Under the pieces are notes generated by a model that searched no databases, was not told where the DNA came from, and saw only the letters and a program-made list of their open reading frames with translations. DNA of 64,000 nucleotides, from NCBI GenBank assembly GCA_900708905.1, contig CAADRB010000063.1, forward strand, positions 459,477-523,476, read 5' to 3'. Position 1 is the first letter of the stretch. Each line of letters opens with the position of its first letter. The DNA comes from Hymenolepis diminuta. Lineage: Eukaryota; Platyhelminthes; Cestoda; Cyclophyllidea; Hymenolepididae. Below are positions 52,001-64,000 of this stretch, piece by piece. A program made the position numbers and the translations under genes.

Positions 52001-55000
52001 CAAATCTACTATCATAGTCAGGATACGCTCATATTTTTCTGAGATGGTTTTTTTTGTAAACCAAACAAACTACAAAAATTCTTAAAACCATTTACGTGAA
52101 TGTGAGTAGTTTATTCTAGAAGAATGTTTTCTCATGTTTTATTGGATCAGTTTTCTGTCACACATTCCAATTCAAGGGACACTATTAATTTTTTATATGT
52201 TAATTGAAGTTTATTTTCAAATAATGAACAGATTAATTAGCCAGCTTAAATAAACAAGCTGAAAACTAATTTCTATTCTTTTGATTTGTCCGGTCCTTTC
52301 ATTTCCACTTTCGGATCATGAATTTTTTCCTTTTGCATAATTAAATTACCGATTGATTTGATATTTGAGTATATGACGAGCAATAAAACACAAAGATTAA
52401 ATATTAAATTTCTTTCTAAATATAAAAGTTTTGTTTACTTGTATAAATAAACATTTGATAGTTAATTATATTTACTTTGGTAGCACCATTTACGTGCTTA
52501 AACACTTTCATTTAAATGTATATTCAATAACCACCAACAATTTTATGAAATGATTGGCAAATGTATGAATTGCACAACTTACAAATTCTAGTTGACTGAA
52601 GAGAGAGCACTGCAAGGCCGAATAATAACTTTTCGGTTAAATGTTTTACAACTTTGATATTGAAAGTTTAGGTCTAAAGTTTGCATCCCGCAGAAATTAT
52701 TTTTTCCCTGTTCATCTTGAATTTGAAATAATCATATGAAAGAACACATCCAGCAGGGCAGAAAATGAGGCGAGTGGTCGTGTTGGCAATTTATTCTTTA
52801 CGCGATATCTGAAGAGAAAATCGTAAGTTAAGGACGTTCAGCAATATATCTGCTTTAATCCTTTTTAAAAGTAGTATATTTTATTATAACTGTCAACACC
52901 TCAAACTCATTGTAAAAGGAACAATAACAAATAAACATCTGTTTTGATTATTCCTTTGATTATTTTTTATATATTTGTCAAAATAAAAGTAAATTTTGAC
53001 GCTTTTAAATAAAAATCCGTCAGCAGAGAGTGATATATGCCTCCCATTAAAAGCATCATTACAAGGCAAAATTTTTTGTAAAAAAGAAATCAAATAAATC
53101 GAAGTATCGTACTACCTAAGAAGGATAGAAAAAATTATTGAAATGTTAGTTTTGCACAAAATATAAAGAAATGACCAAAGTGGTAAATTAGACCCCTCAA
53201 AATGTCATCGAAAATCCACTTCTATTGAACACTGCTCGGGTAGCTCTATTAAGGTAAAATCCTTTAGCTGGTTTCAATGCTCAAAGTTCCAGCTGAACGC
53301 CTGGCAGAAATGTATTTGGTAGTGATACCATCATCCATCTTCTACTTTTGTGCGATTTCAGGTATAAGCTTTTTTGGAATTAAATTAATTGTAGTTAGAT
53401 TCGGAAATAAGAGATAATAAAATTATTGGAAAATTCAATTCTCCTTTCTTGAAGATCAGTGTAAATTTCTCTAACTGTCTTGGATACTAATATTCAACAT
53501 TAATGAACTCCTCGAGTATACTGAATGCATTTAGGACAAAGTGACGTAATTTGGACTTCGTTTCTGAGATAGCTTCACTTTTCAATAAAAAAAACTTTCA
53601 TCTCTTATTTCCACCGCCTTTTAGTAACAAATGAGGTACCTAAATCTGTACTCTTATAGGTTCAAATCATAATGCAAACATTAATGCATCATTTTGTCAA
53701 TCAAATAGACTTAACACTGAAAATTCAGATTACATATTTTTGGTGATGTTTAACTTCTGAGCGAACAAGATCTTGTTTTACTAAATATGAGAAACAATGA
53801 CCTTAATTTATCTCTAACCTAAATTGGGGAGATTCGCAATCAGTATTAATTAACCAAATGATATGTTTTACTTAGAGTCTGACGAATTGGCATTTTCTGC
53901 ATATAACTTTTTGTAAATATAGATAGTTGTTGACGAAAACAAGGTGAGAAGGACTGCATGACTATGCTGGTAGCTAATTAATTAAACTTTAATGATTTAT
54001 GAAATTGTCCAAAACCAGATCTCCATTTGTAAACAATATTAATACAATTAAATTATTTTTTAACTTAATATTTGAGATAGGAATCCAAATAAAAATATCT
54101 TTGTTCATGAAAGTCTCGTCTTTCCAAATGCAGTTTCTGCGCAAAAGAACCATTTCACCTCCTACTAACAACTATTTAAAATTATAGTTTCCTGATAATT
54201 TTACATATAAATAACTTTAAATTACTGATGAGTTAAATAATTTTGTGAATTTTGCTAGATGAACGTCAAAATTGGCAGCAAAAAACGTCTTCAGTTAAAT
54301 TTCTCAAACAATTTTTTTCCAGAGCTGGAGAACTCAATATCACAATCTTATTTATCGAAGTAGCTGTTTTCGTTGTGTTCCAATTTTAAAACCTATCTCA
54401 TTTGGTATCGTTTAATTATTACAGTTAAATATGTGAGTAAGTAAAGTGACCTCGTACCTCTCAGAAGTTTTTCACATTCTATTAATATTGCATTTTGAAT
54501 TCTGCTCTAGATATTGGACAGGGCTACACAAAATCTGAGTTTTTAAATAATTAATTAAATTGTTAGTTACTTTGACAAGAGCCTTGCTGATTAAAACGAT
54601 TTGGTCTATGGTTAAATTTTTATCAAAAACGTATTTTTGACTAAATTTTGCAAAATAAATAAAGAACCATCCTATCAAAGCGATGCAGCTCTATAATTTA
54701 AATATTTATCTGAGTTTTAGTGTTTTAGTTTAGAAAGATCAGGGAAAACAAAATTAATTAAAAGGGGTAGATTAGTTCACATATATGTATATCTATTTTT
54801 AATTCATTTATTTAAAATTTTACTTTATCTTAAAATACGCTAATAATGTTGATTTTTAATTCTCATGACTCATTAGATATCAATCTTAAAAGCTTTGAAT
54901 TTCATCCACCTACTCAATTAAAACAAATTTGTAACAATATTTAAATATTTCGCATATGAATTTACATACGAAAATTCAGAGGTAATCATGAACGATTTCA

Positions 55001-58000
55001 CCATGTGAAATTCGCATTTAATATGAAAGTGTCAAAAGGGTATATTTTAGAATACAAATATATTTTGATTATCATAACATAATGTGGTTATGTTAAGATA
55101 AGAGTGCCAATAATCCTCTGGACTTTTTAAATTCTTGCTTGATAGTCAAAAACTTACATCAAATTTTAAAGTAAATTTATTATTCCCTCAAATAAATGTT
55201 ATCTTGCACAAAATCGAAAACAATGACCTGATACAGCCATAAATGGTATGGTTTTGTCTAGCAAAAAGCGATAAGGAACCCGAGAGTGTTAGAAAGTGGG
55301 TTTAATTTGGCATGTTTTTTAGATAGCCATTGTAAAATTTGAGATGAATGGCGCTCAAGTGAGTGGACCATAAATATTATTTCACAATTTCACTCATTAT
55401 TGTCAGATGGTACTATTTGATAAAAATATACCTGCTATTCCTTTTTTACAACTCTAGCGCTATGAGGACATTTCATTTTAAGCTCTTGAAAGGAATATCA
55501 ATGAGCTATGCAAACATCGTGATAGAAAAAACAAGGAGGTTTTAATTCTTATCTGATATAATCAATTGAGAAAAAGGTATGTGCTTGTGCTATTCCTTTT
55601 GAATTAACTACCTTAGGCAAAATATTTCACATTTTGCCACTTTGCTGAAAAAATATTAATTTTGACCCCCAAAATTTGTGTGAATATTTCATTTTAGAGA
55701 TTACGAAAGGGAAATTGGCCCGGTTAATTTAGTGGATCAGGTCTAATATTTATTACAGTTGAAATTAAACTAATTGAATATTCTCAGTAGAGTAGATGAA
55801 TAAACACCACAAAGCATCCTTCCTTACTTTTCAAGAAAGAAATCTTCATATTTTACCCACCTCCCTACTTGGTAACTTTGATGTTTAAAATTATATTATT
55901 ATTTTCCACAGCAATACAAATAAACATTACAATTTTAATTTTAGAAAGCAAATGACATTAAATAACCGAATATCCATCGAATGAAAAGAGGTAAAATCTT
56001 AGAGTATTAAGGATCTTGTTTCATTTGATTTTGAGACTCGAGTAGTAAAACATTTACTAGACAGGCAGTTTACGTTCCAGAATTCAATTTGATTGCAGTA
56101 AATGCTTGTCTGCGATATTCAGTGCTTGTTAACTGGTATTATCTAATCAGAAAGAATTGGTCTTGGTGCTTCACTTTAATTTTTCCATTGGTTGAGAAGA
56201 TAAAGGGTCTTAAAGGACATTCTGCAGCTTACCGTTTTAACAGAACAGAGACTGGATAGACGTTGTTAGTTTTTAAGCTAACTTCAGATGAAATTTCACA
56301 TTCACACCTTATTTGAAGTACAAGCATTAATCAATCATCCTTTCTATAAAATGGCGGTACACTTAAATTATACAAGTTTGATTAAATTTATATATTTAAT
56401 GGACCATTGCTATGTCTATAATATAGACCGATTATTTTCTGTTTGGCAGCTTTTTTCTCCTTCACCGATACAATTTGAATAATCACTAATGACCCAACAA
56501 TAGTCATATTGAAGTGAACTTGCAAAATTGTTAGCTCCACCAGATTCGTGTAGAAGGAAAGTATCCTGGAGCAAGTTGTTCGGGAAACTCCGATTATAAG
56601 CCTTTTATTTTTGGCCTAAATTAACCAAAACAGTTGGTCACTCACATCATGGGAATGAGATAAATTATTGGATTTATTGGTAATAATATGACGATGATAG
56701 GTTTGATAGCAATCCAAAAAGATTTCATTCTAAAAGCTGGAAATTTTATTATTTATTCCTTTAAATTTTTACTATATACACTAATTAATTGGATTTGAAT
56801 AACGATTTGTTTTAACGGTACATAGCATGACACTGTCAAACAATGAAATCGTATACGTATATATACATATATATGCGTATATCTTTTGATATCCAAACGC
56901 TTTAAATATTTATGTGTAGGTTTATGTCTTGAAGGGGTATTAATAGTTATAAAATGCTGCAAGTATTCAAGATTATGCGGCCTAATTACAATGCCCACTT
57001 TATAGTAGAACGCTTGATCGGCTTGATAAATATGCCATTATCTGCATTTCAAAGAAGTGCACTTGCATACAGTTATTCTTATCTCCTAAGAGTCTTATGA
57101 TAAATTTCGGAACAGTTTGAGAACCATGTGGTCAGACAAATTGTTTGTATTTCAAATACGATTTGAACATAAAACTGTTTAATTTTAAACCGTTGCTTAA
57201 TAAAGAAGTTAAAATATAAAGATTTCCTTTTTGAAAAAGATTATCTCTGGGGCTGTACTTTTGGCACTTTACTAATGACACCTTTTGGAATGCTTGATGA
57301 GTCCATTTCTGTTAAAGATTTGTTTTCAAGAAAATTACACTAGCTTTTCTAAGCAATGATTTAAATTCTCTTAATATTTTCATGGAGGCTTACTTCACAA
57401 TTCAACTCTAATTCGTTTGATGTCTGAAAAAGCCCACATCTTGAATCGGGCAACTTCAAAGTAGGAGTGGTTACGCCACTTACATCTTCAATTCTGCGTA
57501 GCATTTGGTTAATAGACTTGTATCGACTTTTTAAAATCTTTGTTCGTTTTAGAATCGGACAGCACCACTAAGAAATTAATTCGTTTTCTATTTGATCATA
57601 TGGCTAAAATATGTTTCTAATATGATTTTGTTTTTGTTAATCGGGTCTCTGAATACTTTATTTAACTAAACGCGAGTTTTCGCAAATTTATTAATTAATG
57701 TTGCCGCTAAGTGTCTCTAACTTTTTTAAATAAATCTGACAATATGAAAATGAAAATTGATGGCTAGAGAATTAAAGATAATGAAATAATATGTTACCGT
57801 ACTCTGAACGTCGTAATTATAAGGTTTTAACAAGGTAAGACTCATTTAGAGCCCCAAATTATGATTATGTAAGTACAAATCAGATTAGCATATTAAAAAT
57901 GGACCCAGAGGTTCCGTATGAATGTCTTATGATTTTGGAGAAAATGTTTAAGCCCATTTTAGACTAATAATAAAATTGTTAAAAAATTTGTTCGTATTTT

Positions 58001-58538
58001 TAATTTAGACGAAAAAAATGATGTCATCAGAGATCATTTAACAATATGTGATAATTATGGTAGAAGATGCAACTAAGATTTAATCATATAATAATATTTT
58101 TCTAAAAACTGAAATGGAGGGAGCTGAAATCATTTAAAATTAGTTCACTCCTTAATTTTATTGTGATTAAGGTAAATTATTGAGTAGCATAAAATTGAAT
58201 ATGTACCTCACTTTAAAACCTTGTATCCAAAATTTAATTTATTAATTCTATTGGTTTGTATTTACTAACTGACCATTTGCTAATTGAGCAATTTTTTAAT
58301 CACTGGATATGAACAATATAGTCTTCAAGTTGTTCTACTCTTTAAAAGACTGTCGCAAATCCGATTTCTCAATTAATTTCACCAGTAGAATAAAAACCAA
58401 CATCATAATATACCCACATTGTTCAACTGATGCCAATTTTATGAAGGAATGCAATTATAAAACTAACTGTACTACAGCTCTTTCTATATGTTAGAACTAG
58501 ATTTTACTCGAGAATCTACGGCGAATACTTCTGCATAG
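43084..58538. other. Long A+T-rich stretch without supported genes
   Basis: This is probably intron or intergenic DNA. Weak items: a 34-codon ATG frame at 44438-44542 (MESNNTEAIGWVCVKGIKIR...) in a G+C-rich island; a minus-strand ATG at 44316 whose 12 codons (MKIVELVPFDLL) end at TTTG|GTGAGT; a polypyrimidine-CAG|GTAAAG at about 45440; a plus frame at 50368-50592; and frames on both strands at 51491-51872. None goes beyond chance. The 45.6-48.3 kb part is especially A+T-rich. Confidence 0.35.
56851..56880. repeat. Alternating purine-pyrimidine, near-palindromic tract
   Basis: gtatacgtatatatac then atatatatgcgtat: almost perfectly alternating and nearly self-complementary (13-bp arms with one mismatch about a 2-bp centre). 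It could extrude a cruciform. Confidence 0.5.
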
Positions 58539-58706
58539 ATCGTGGAAACAACTGTAAGTGAAATTAAAGAAATGATTGCATTAGTCCAAGACCTAGATTC
58601 ATTTGAACCTTCAATTTTGAACAAGACTTTATCAGTGAATGATCGGGAAAATTTTCTACACACTAAAGATTTGATTAGTTTACTCGCCAAAGGGCAATTT
58701 ATGTGA
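58539..58706 (+). CDS. Candidate 3'-terminal coding exon
   Basis: A possible acceptor (acttctgcatag, ending 58538) is followed by 55 open codons and TGA at 58704-58706. The peptide looks genuinely coding and helical: IVETTVSEIKEMIALVQDLD, SFEPSILNKTLSVNDRENFL, HTKDLISLLAKGQFM. An AATAAA starts 15 bases after the stop, as expected for a last exon with a short 3' UTR. The same frame is also protein-like for about 17 codons upstream of 58536 (RESTANTSA), so the TAG there might be a premature stop in a pseudogene rather than part of an acceptor. No family recognised; upstream exons not identified. Confidence 0.38.
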   Translation: MVETTVSEIKEMIALVQDLDSFEPSILNKTLSVNDRENFLHTKDLISLLAKGQFM

Positions 58707-58720
58707 TTTTAATTATTCTG

Positions 58721-58726
58721 AATAAA
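58721..58726 (+). terminator. AATAAA polyadenylation signal
   Basis: This is a canonical hexamer 15 bases after the TGA of the candidate last exon at 58539-58706. AATAAA is common in DNA this A+T-rich, so the support comes from its position. Confidence 0.35.
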
Positions 58727-59161
58727 ATACACTTATCTGCTGGCGTGATGTATTCAATTTTCGCTTCTACCTATTTCTATGGTGGAGTTCGTTTAAACGC
58801 CAAAGATAAATAACCCAGTTTCATTCAAATTCATCTGTATCTGAAATGATTAAGTATAATAAAATTCCAAAATGTCAAGTTTATAATAAATTTATTATTC
58901 TTATAATCTATTAAATTTCCAAATAGCCCAAAAAATACAATTACATCAAAGCGTTATGGATAATATTCTACCATTTCATCATATAATAACGCAGTGGCAT
59001 TAGAGATAAGATTAAAATATTTAAAACTAAAGAGTGATTAAACAGTATGATTGTGTTAATGACTTAATTATGGAATCATATTATAAATCACGTCAAGACA
59101 AAATCAGAATATGATAATTAATTAAATAGGGAGCGTCATGACTAGATATCAGCGAACTTGA
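58727..59161. other. No gene seen
   Basis: A+T-rich sequence between the candidate last exon and the next G+C-richer island. Confidence 0.4.
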
Positions 59162-59468
59162 CCACGTCTAGCCAACCCAGTCAATCAAATCAGACCAACT
59201 CCCCCTAAAAGTGCATTCGAAACATCGCTGTTGCCAAGGCTCAACCCAAACCCTAAGTCGATTGAATGGGACTGTCTCTCCTCCTTCCTCCCTAATGAGC
59301 ATTTGGAATGTCACTGTCGCCACTGTTCTATCATCCACCATGTTGCTTTTATTTCAGACTGTCCCCTTACATAAACAGATATATACATATTCAAAGTTTC
59401 GTGTTCACCTACGTGCAGTCTCTTTTGCTCCCCAAAGCTTTCTCTCTTTCTTCAATGAAGCTCTTTAA
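59162..59468 (+). other. C-rich island with overlapping open frames
   Basis: The plus strand from about 59150 to 59470 is C/T-rich and higher in G+C. One frame is open for 70 codons after a TGA (59162-59374; includes PRLANPVNQIRPTPPKSAFE and a Cys/His cluster LECHCRHC). Another is open for 85 codons (59211-59468). Both cannot be coding; low purine content reduces stops in every frame here. It might be an exon, a promoter region or a repeat. Confidence 0.22.
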
Positions 59469-59991
59469 CCAATGGCCTTTCTTATCTCTATCTTATCATG
59501 TGATGTGGATCAAAAGTAGTTATAAGGATGATAGATTAGCTAGACCATATAGTCTCTAAAATAATAATAAGCTGTCACTTACTTCTCCTATAGAGAAATG
59601 TCTTTTAGAATTTAGTATTCTAGAGGAATATGATTTTACTGCGTTACTTTTGCATCAGAGGTAATCAATCCCCTTCATTTTCACATACGTGCCCTCATTT
59701 TCATCTGTTTCCTATCATATAATTTCAGTCAAACCTCATTCCGAAAGTTTATTCTAGCTTAACATCCCAATATGAAAAGCAGGCTTTACTGTAGCCATGC
59801 TTTGCTGCCAAGGCACCTTGTCGAGATTAAGGTTAGCTGTCTCGAACAATTTACCAAAACGTCTTATTTATTAATCACAAGAAAAGTTCTCAATTGTACT
59901 GGCTTTGTCAAAATCAATGTGAAATTTTATTTATATTTAGTGTTTTAATTAATTATGAGACAATTATTCTTTTTCTATTTTTCATCCATAG

Positions 59992-60014
59992 GCAAATATG
60001 GTTCACTTGACTTT
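59992..60014 (+). CDS. Possible 23-nt microexon
   Basis: A very good acceptor (tttttctatttttcatccatag) is followed by 23 bases and then GTAAGT (60015-60020). One frame reads KYGSLDF. Canonical signals on both sides of so short a segment fit a microexon, but 23 bases carry no independent coding evidence. Confidence 0.25.
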
Positions 60015-60020
60015 GTAAGT

Positions 60021-62372
60021 AAAATGCCGGTATCCGTTGTAAGGGCCGATTCACACGTGGTAATTGTTTGAACTTAAAGTAAATTAACTACATTTATTAG
60101 TTAAATAGTTAAACTAATAAAAATAATAGATCGGATCTGTACAATAAAGACAAAGTGTAGGTTAATGATATAACTTTGAAAATCATGGATCTAAATTAAT
60201 CTTAATGAGATGAACTGAATTGTTCAACATTTTAAAATCGGAATTCCCAGTTAATTTTGAAATGTATATTTAAAGTATCTTAAATTAATTAACCTTTTCA
60301 TTGTCCAAAAGACAATTTATAATTTAAATTTTATTATTAGCCCTTAATTTTAGTTTAGTCAAATCAACCTTTCGAATTGATTTAAAGTTATCTATAAAAG
60401 CTGGAAAAACGGCTGATAACGTATTTTAGCGCATTTATTTCAGAACAAAATTAATATTCCTTTAACGAAATTTTAAATGAAAAGTAAAGTGAAGCAGGCC
60501 TAAAATTCTTACTTAAACAAAAATTAGTAGGGTACTTTTAGCGATTTAAAATCCAATCTCTCATATTAAGACATCAGTGACAGTCTGAGTCAACTGTGAC
60601 CTAGTGATATCTGCTAAACAGATAAATCATAACTGCAGAAACATGACCTCTTAGTATTTCAACAGTGTAGAAGTTGCATAAATAATAAAGAGCACATAGT
60701 GGTATCCGTATCCCTTCCGTTGTGTTTCACAATTTTTCATTTCTTTCAAACAAATTTGTCTTATTAAATACCAGCAGAAAAAAATTGTCTGACCCCTCAG
60801 GCAGTCACTGAATTAACATGATCCATCAGATTTTTCTCTCCATCCACTTTAAATAATTTCTCGTATATTGCCAGTATTTTTTGCATTCATTAAAATTTAA
60901 AGTATGATTTAAATACTCCCATTATGTGGTTTCGTTATTTATTACACTGTAAAGATCTATTTAATGGCTCCTTTGATTTCTTAATAGGATATTTGGACCT
61001 AATAGTTAATCATTTTTTAATTAATGATCCATTCTGAAGCTGAAATCTCTTATTGAATGCTGTCGTACGTACGATCAAATAATTAGAACAATTTTGAGCA
61101 GACTAAATATTGGAAGTTACTCAAACCTTAATTCTAATAGGCTTTACCAATTATTTGAGTTTTGAATTTCTTCAAATATCGGGCAAACGCTTTGATAAGC
61201 AACTGACACCCGTATTATCACATAAAGTACAACTAAATGGGGAACTTTCTACGTATTTTTCGTCTGGAGTGGTATTAAAAATTGGAAGTCCTATAAAATC
61301 GTTTTCATTGATTAGGATAATCATATCTGGAAAATTAATCACAGTCATGCCTTTAGTCAAATTATTAGTACGCTTCGTGGAGTCACTAGCTGAATTCTTA
61401 GTCCTGGTAACTTATACTGGTGTTCTTATGTTAAAACCGTGGTGCATAGTCATCCCACTGTAATAACTGGTTGTTCCTGGTAAGGAAATTACTACAAATA
61501 AATTAAATAAAACAGCTGGTTCCATGGTATCGCTTTCGGCTGCAGAATGTATCCACTATTCAAATATATCACGCATAAACTCCAGTCTCTGCTATGTATT
61601 CTTCTCACACGGCAAAGGGTACAACAATTTCTTAACAAGTTATTAGCACGTGCTGAATTAAAATGAAATCAAATTTTTTCTTGTTTTATTTTGAGGAGCT
61701 TCATTATTTGCCACCGGTATACATACACTGTTTTGTTAAAATTAGTATTCCTCCAATTCTGTGATTAATATTTTTCAGTCTGAATCATTTATAGCGAATA
61801 ATTTAGATTTTAATGGCTAGAACTGTCATTGATTGGATAAAATAAATTTGCTCCATGTTGGCGAATTCATTAAAGTGCATACAATTACAGTAAACTTTAA
61901 AATGAAAAGTAAACCTGTAAAGTCGTTGTAACGTAGTATAAAATCATTAACTTCTTATTTATTCTACCTACACTTTAGGCTTCAACTTCACAGCGACATT
62001 TTATTATAATTGATATTAAATAAAAGATATATTCTAATAGAAAATTATGTTTTTTTACTTGGAGGAAATTTGGAAATCGTGCTCGTAATCAGAAATGATT
62101 TGCATAGTACATGTGTATATATCAAGGACACAAGATTTAGGCGCGGATGTCTCCTTACGAAAAATGGTCTTCTTAAAGACCGACACTCAACGACCACCTT
62201 TCTAAAATCAAAAGTTATCAGGGTGATGCTAATTGCTTAGTGACGGAAAATCAGTAGTCATTTTGCATGTCAAAAAATATATTTGTAGTACCTGCGCACC
62301 TAGACTGATGTGTGCTTGGGTTTCTTTATATATTGTGTATCTACTTACTTATATCGCCGCCCTTTCTTACAG
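60021..62372. other. No gene supported
   Basis: This stretch holds a 117-codon plus frame (61110-61463) opposed by a 62-codon minus frame (61172-61360), both within chance, and a 76-codon plus frame (62010-62240) with a basic C-terminal half (TRFRRGCLLTKNGLLKDRHS). It also holds an acceptor-like ctacactttag at about 61968-61978 followed by a short open frame ending at TAA in AATAAA. Confidence 0.3.
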
Positions 62373-62471
62373 CTGCTTATTAACAAAAAAGGACGCAAAA
62401 TCTCCCTGACTACCCATCTCACACATCTTAAGCTGTTCCTAGCCATTATTGACGTCTTTCCCTCCATATGA
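62373..62471 (+). CDS. Candidate short 3' exon
   Basis: A good acceptor (cgccgccctttcttacag) precedes 32 open codons (LLINKKGRKISLTTHLTHLK, LFLAIIDVFPSI) and TGA at 62469-62471. Purine-poor sequence follows, with no AATAAA nearby. The minus strand is also open here for 67 codons. Tentative. Confidence 0.2.
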   Translation: MLINKKGRKISLTTHLTHLKLFLAIIDVFPSI

Positions 62472-62918
62472 AAATTCCTCTTTCTATTCCTTCCCTTCCT
62501 TCTCATTAATTTCCATATGTCCACCATACACGTTGTCCTACTTAACACTTGGTCTTCTTATTTAGAAATGGCTGCTGTACTCAGGAAGATCATTTGTTCT
62601 CTGAGTCGATTTTAAGCAAATTTTGATCAACTTCTGAATTAATTTTGCCGGGATTAAAGGTACTTTAAATTAAACGCAAGCAAAGTTTAAATTTTTTAAA
62701 TTCATTAAAATTCAAAGATAAGATCCAAGTTAAGAGAAGACGATAGAAAAATTTGGAATATACTCTATGAGGTGCATGTTGAAAGTAATCCTTCACAAGC
62801 TTCATATATGAACAGAAATTATCACTTTATGGAATCATTACGTGAGTTGGATGAATCCTAGTGAATGGAATAATTTGAGATAGTAAAAATGAGCCTTGGC
62901 TTTGTCAGTATTGGTGCG

Positions 62919-62933
62919 CACACACACACACAC
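62919..62933. repeat. (CA)n microsatellite
   Basis: Seven and a half CA units, flanked by gcg and gcac. A short simple-sequence repeat. Confidence 0.85.
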
Positions 62934-62992
62934 GCACTCTAGGTGACCATATAGTGCAAATAATAATTCTATTTGAATTCCGACTTTTTCAG

Positions 62993-63024
62993 CATCTTGA
63001 CACTGTCAACAAGCAAAGATTGTG
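62993..63024 (+). CDS. Possible 32-nt exon
   Basis: The segment between ccgactttttcag and TTGTG|GTAAAA is open in at least two frames (HLDTVNKQRL in one). The donor is only moderate. Weak. Confidence 0.13.
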
Positions 63025-64000
63025 GTAAAAATGCTAGATCATCGGTTAACGCAAATAAATGTCTTTCTATTTGATTTTCGACTTTAGTAAATACGCTGAA
63101 AATTAGGGGAGCAAGTCTGACAAAAGTGAACATTATTTTAAATTTTAAATGAATTTTATTTATTTTTCAAACCATAATTATAGTCAAGTATATATCAGTT
63201 GTTAGTCATTATGTTAAAAAAACGCGTTAAGTACTTAGTGAAACATATAAATTCAATTTCTTCTGCCAATTGCTTATTTTTTGGAGAAATCACTCAAAAT
63301 AGTCAACAAGAATTAGTGCTGGGACAATAATCTTTGGTTTTCAGTTTGAAAATGAAATACATTTTGTTATTTGATAAAATAATTAAGCTTTATTTTTTTA
63401 AATTCAACATATATACATAATAAATACATATTGAATTTTCTATTCATTTATATTGATGGCCGGATATAAAATAAGGCCAGCAGAAATCTTTACGCAGTCA
63501 CAAAAGAGGTGCATTGCTTTTGGTATTAATTGGGTTAAAGTTGGGACTGACACTTAGTAGTTCAGCTGCTAAGTAGAGCATTTCTTTTATATGAATCAAT
63601 ATATATCCGCTTATTAATAAAGATAATATACAATAAAACGTGTGAGCAAGAGGACGAATAGCTACTGCAGATCGGAACTAGTTTAGAGAGATGGAAGAAA
63701 GATTTGGTTCACGAAATTCAAAATTTGGAATTCATGCTATTGGATCTTTAAAAAGATAAGTTAAAGAGGTTTTGTACTTTATCAGTGTTAAGGATGGCAT
63801 TTTGATGCGTTTCCTGACCCTCGAAGTTCTTTTTAATCGTGTCATTGAAAAACAACGGTCCCAACAAAAGTACCAGATCACTACATACAGTTACCAGCTT
63901 TGCATACAACGTTTTCACTCTGCTATAATCTGCTCTTCTCTATAGGATACCGTAACCGACTCTCAGATTTCCTAAGACTAGCAACTAGTTCCTTGCATTA
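63025..64000. other. No gene seen
   Basis: A+T-rich to the window end; no open frame of note and no repeat recognised. A gene could continue beyond the edge. Confidence 0.4.

Noticed and set aside
40876..59490. aagctctttaa-y-caat shared near 40876 and 59459
   Set aside because: The match covers only about 25 bp; a few such matches are expected in 64 kb of biased composition.
61110..61463. 117-codon plus-strand open frame with a hydrophobic product
   Set aside because: The length is about the maximum expected by chance here, the minus strand is open in the same place with an equally protein-like text, and there is no splice, promoter or polyA support.
1..64000. CRISPR array, prokaryotic operons, integrated virus or toxin genes
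   Set aside because: No regularly spaced repeats, no clustered same-strand genes and no recognisable viral or toxin protein text were seen on either strand.

Overview
This window looks like A+T-rich, intron- or intergenic-type DNA from an animal nuclear genome; by eye it is roughly one third G+C. It shows no operons, no ribosome-binding-site/ORF pairs and no tRNA or rRNA gene. The best clue to the organism is a decayed mariner-family transposase remnant at 4311-5113. It reads like mariner copies I associate with caligid copepods (sea lice), so an arthropod, perhaps a copepod, is my inference. Nothing else here fixes the species.

Layout. (1) 1-1.75 kb: the only long intact reading frame, on the minus strand (904-1668, 254 aa from its ATG), with a TATA-like box upstream. 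The product is not recognised. (2) 4.3-5.1 kb: the dead mariner. (3) 5.1-20.5 kb: mostly A+T-rich DNA with no convincing gene. (4) 20.59-20.71 kb: a CpG cluster followed by a long CT tract, possibly a promoter or 5' leader. (5) 21-33 kb: A+T-rich, with two candidate exons and a perfect 12-bp-arm hairpin. (6) 33-37.6 kb: the densest patch of coding-like sequence. It holds several interrupted frames on both strands, one minus-strand exon candidate with a consensus 5' splice site, and a polypyrimidine-CAG|GTAAGT site that fits the recursive-splicing consensus. (7) 37.6-58.5 kb: A+T-rich, with one good coding-like patch at 42.88-43.06 kb. (8) 58.5-62.5 kb: plus-strand exon candidates, including a possible 3'-terminal exon followed at once by AATAAA, and a possible 23-nt microexon.

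Caution on coding calls. At this base composition about 7% of random codons are stops, so by a rough estimate open frames up to about 115-120 codons are expected by chance in 64 kb. Only the 254-aa frame exceeds that clearly, and only the mariner has recognisable homology. Every other exon call rests on local G+C, protein-like composition and splice or polyA signals, and carries low confidence. I cannot join the candidates into a gene model. Much of the window may be the inside of one or more very long introns. I found no clear new biological system; the most testable ideas are the recursive-splice site, the 58.5 kb terminal exon and the interrupted frames at 34.4-37.6 kb.
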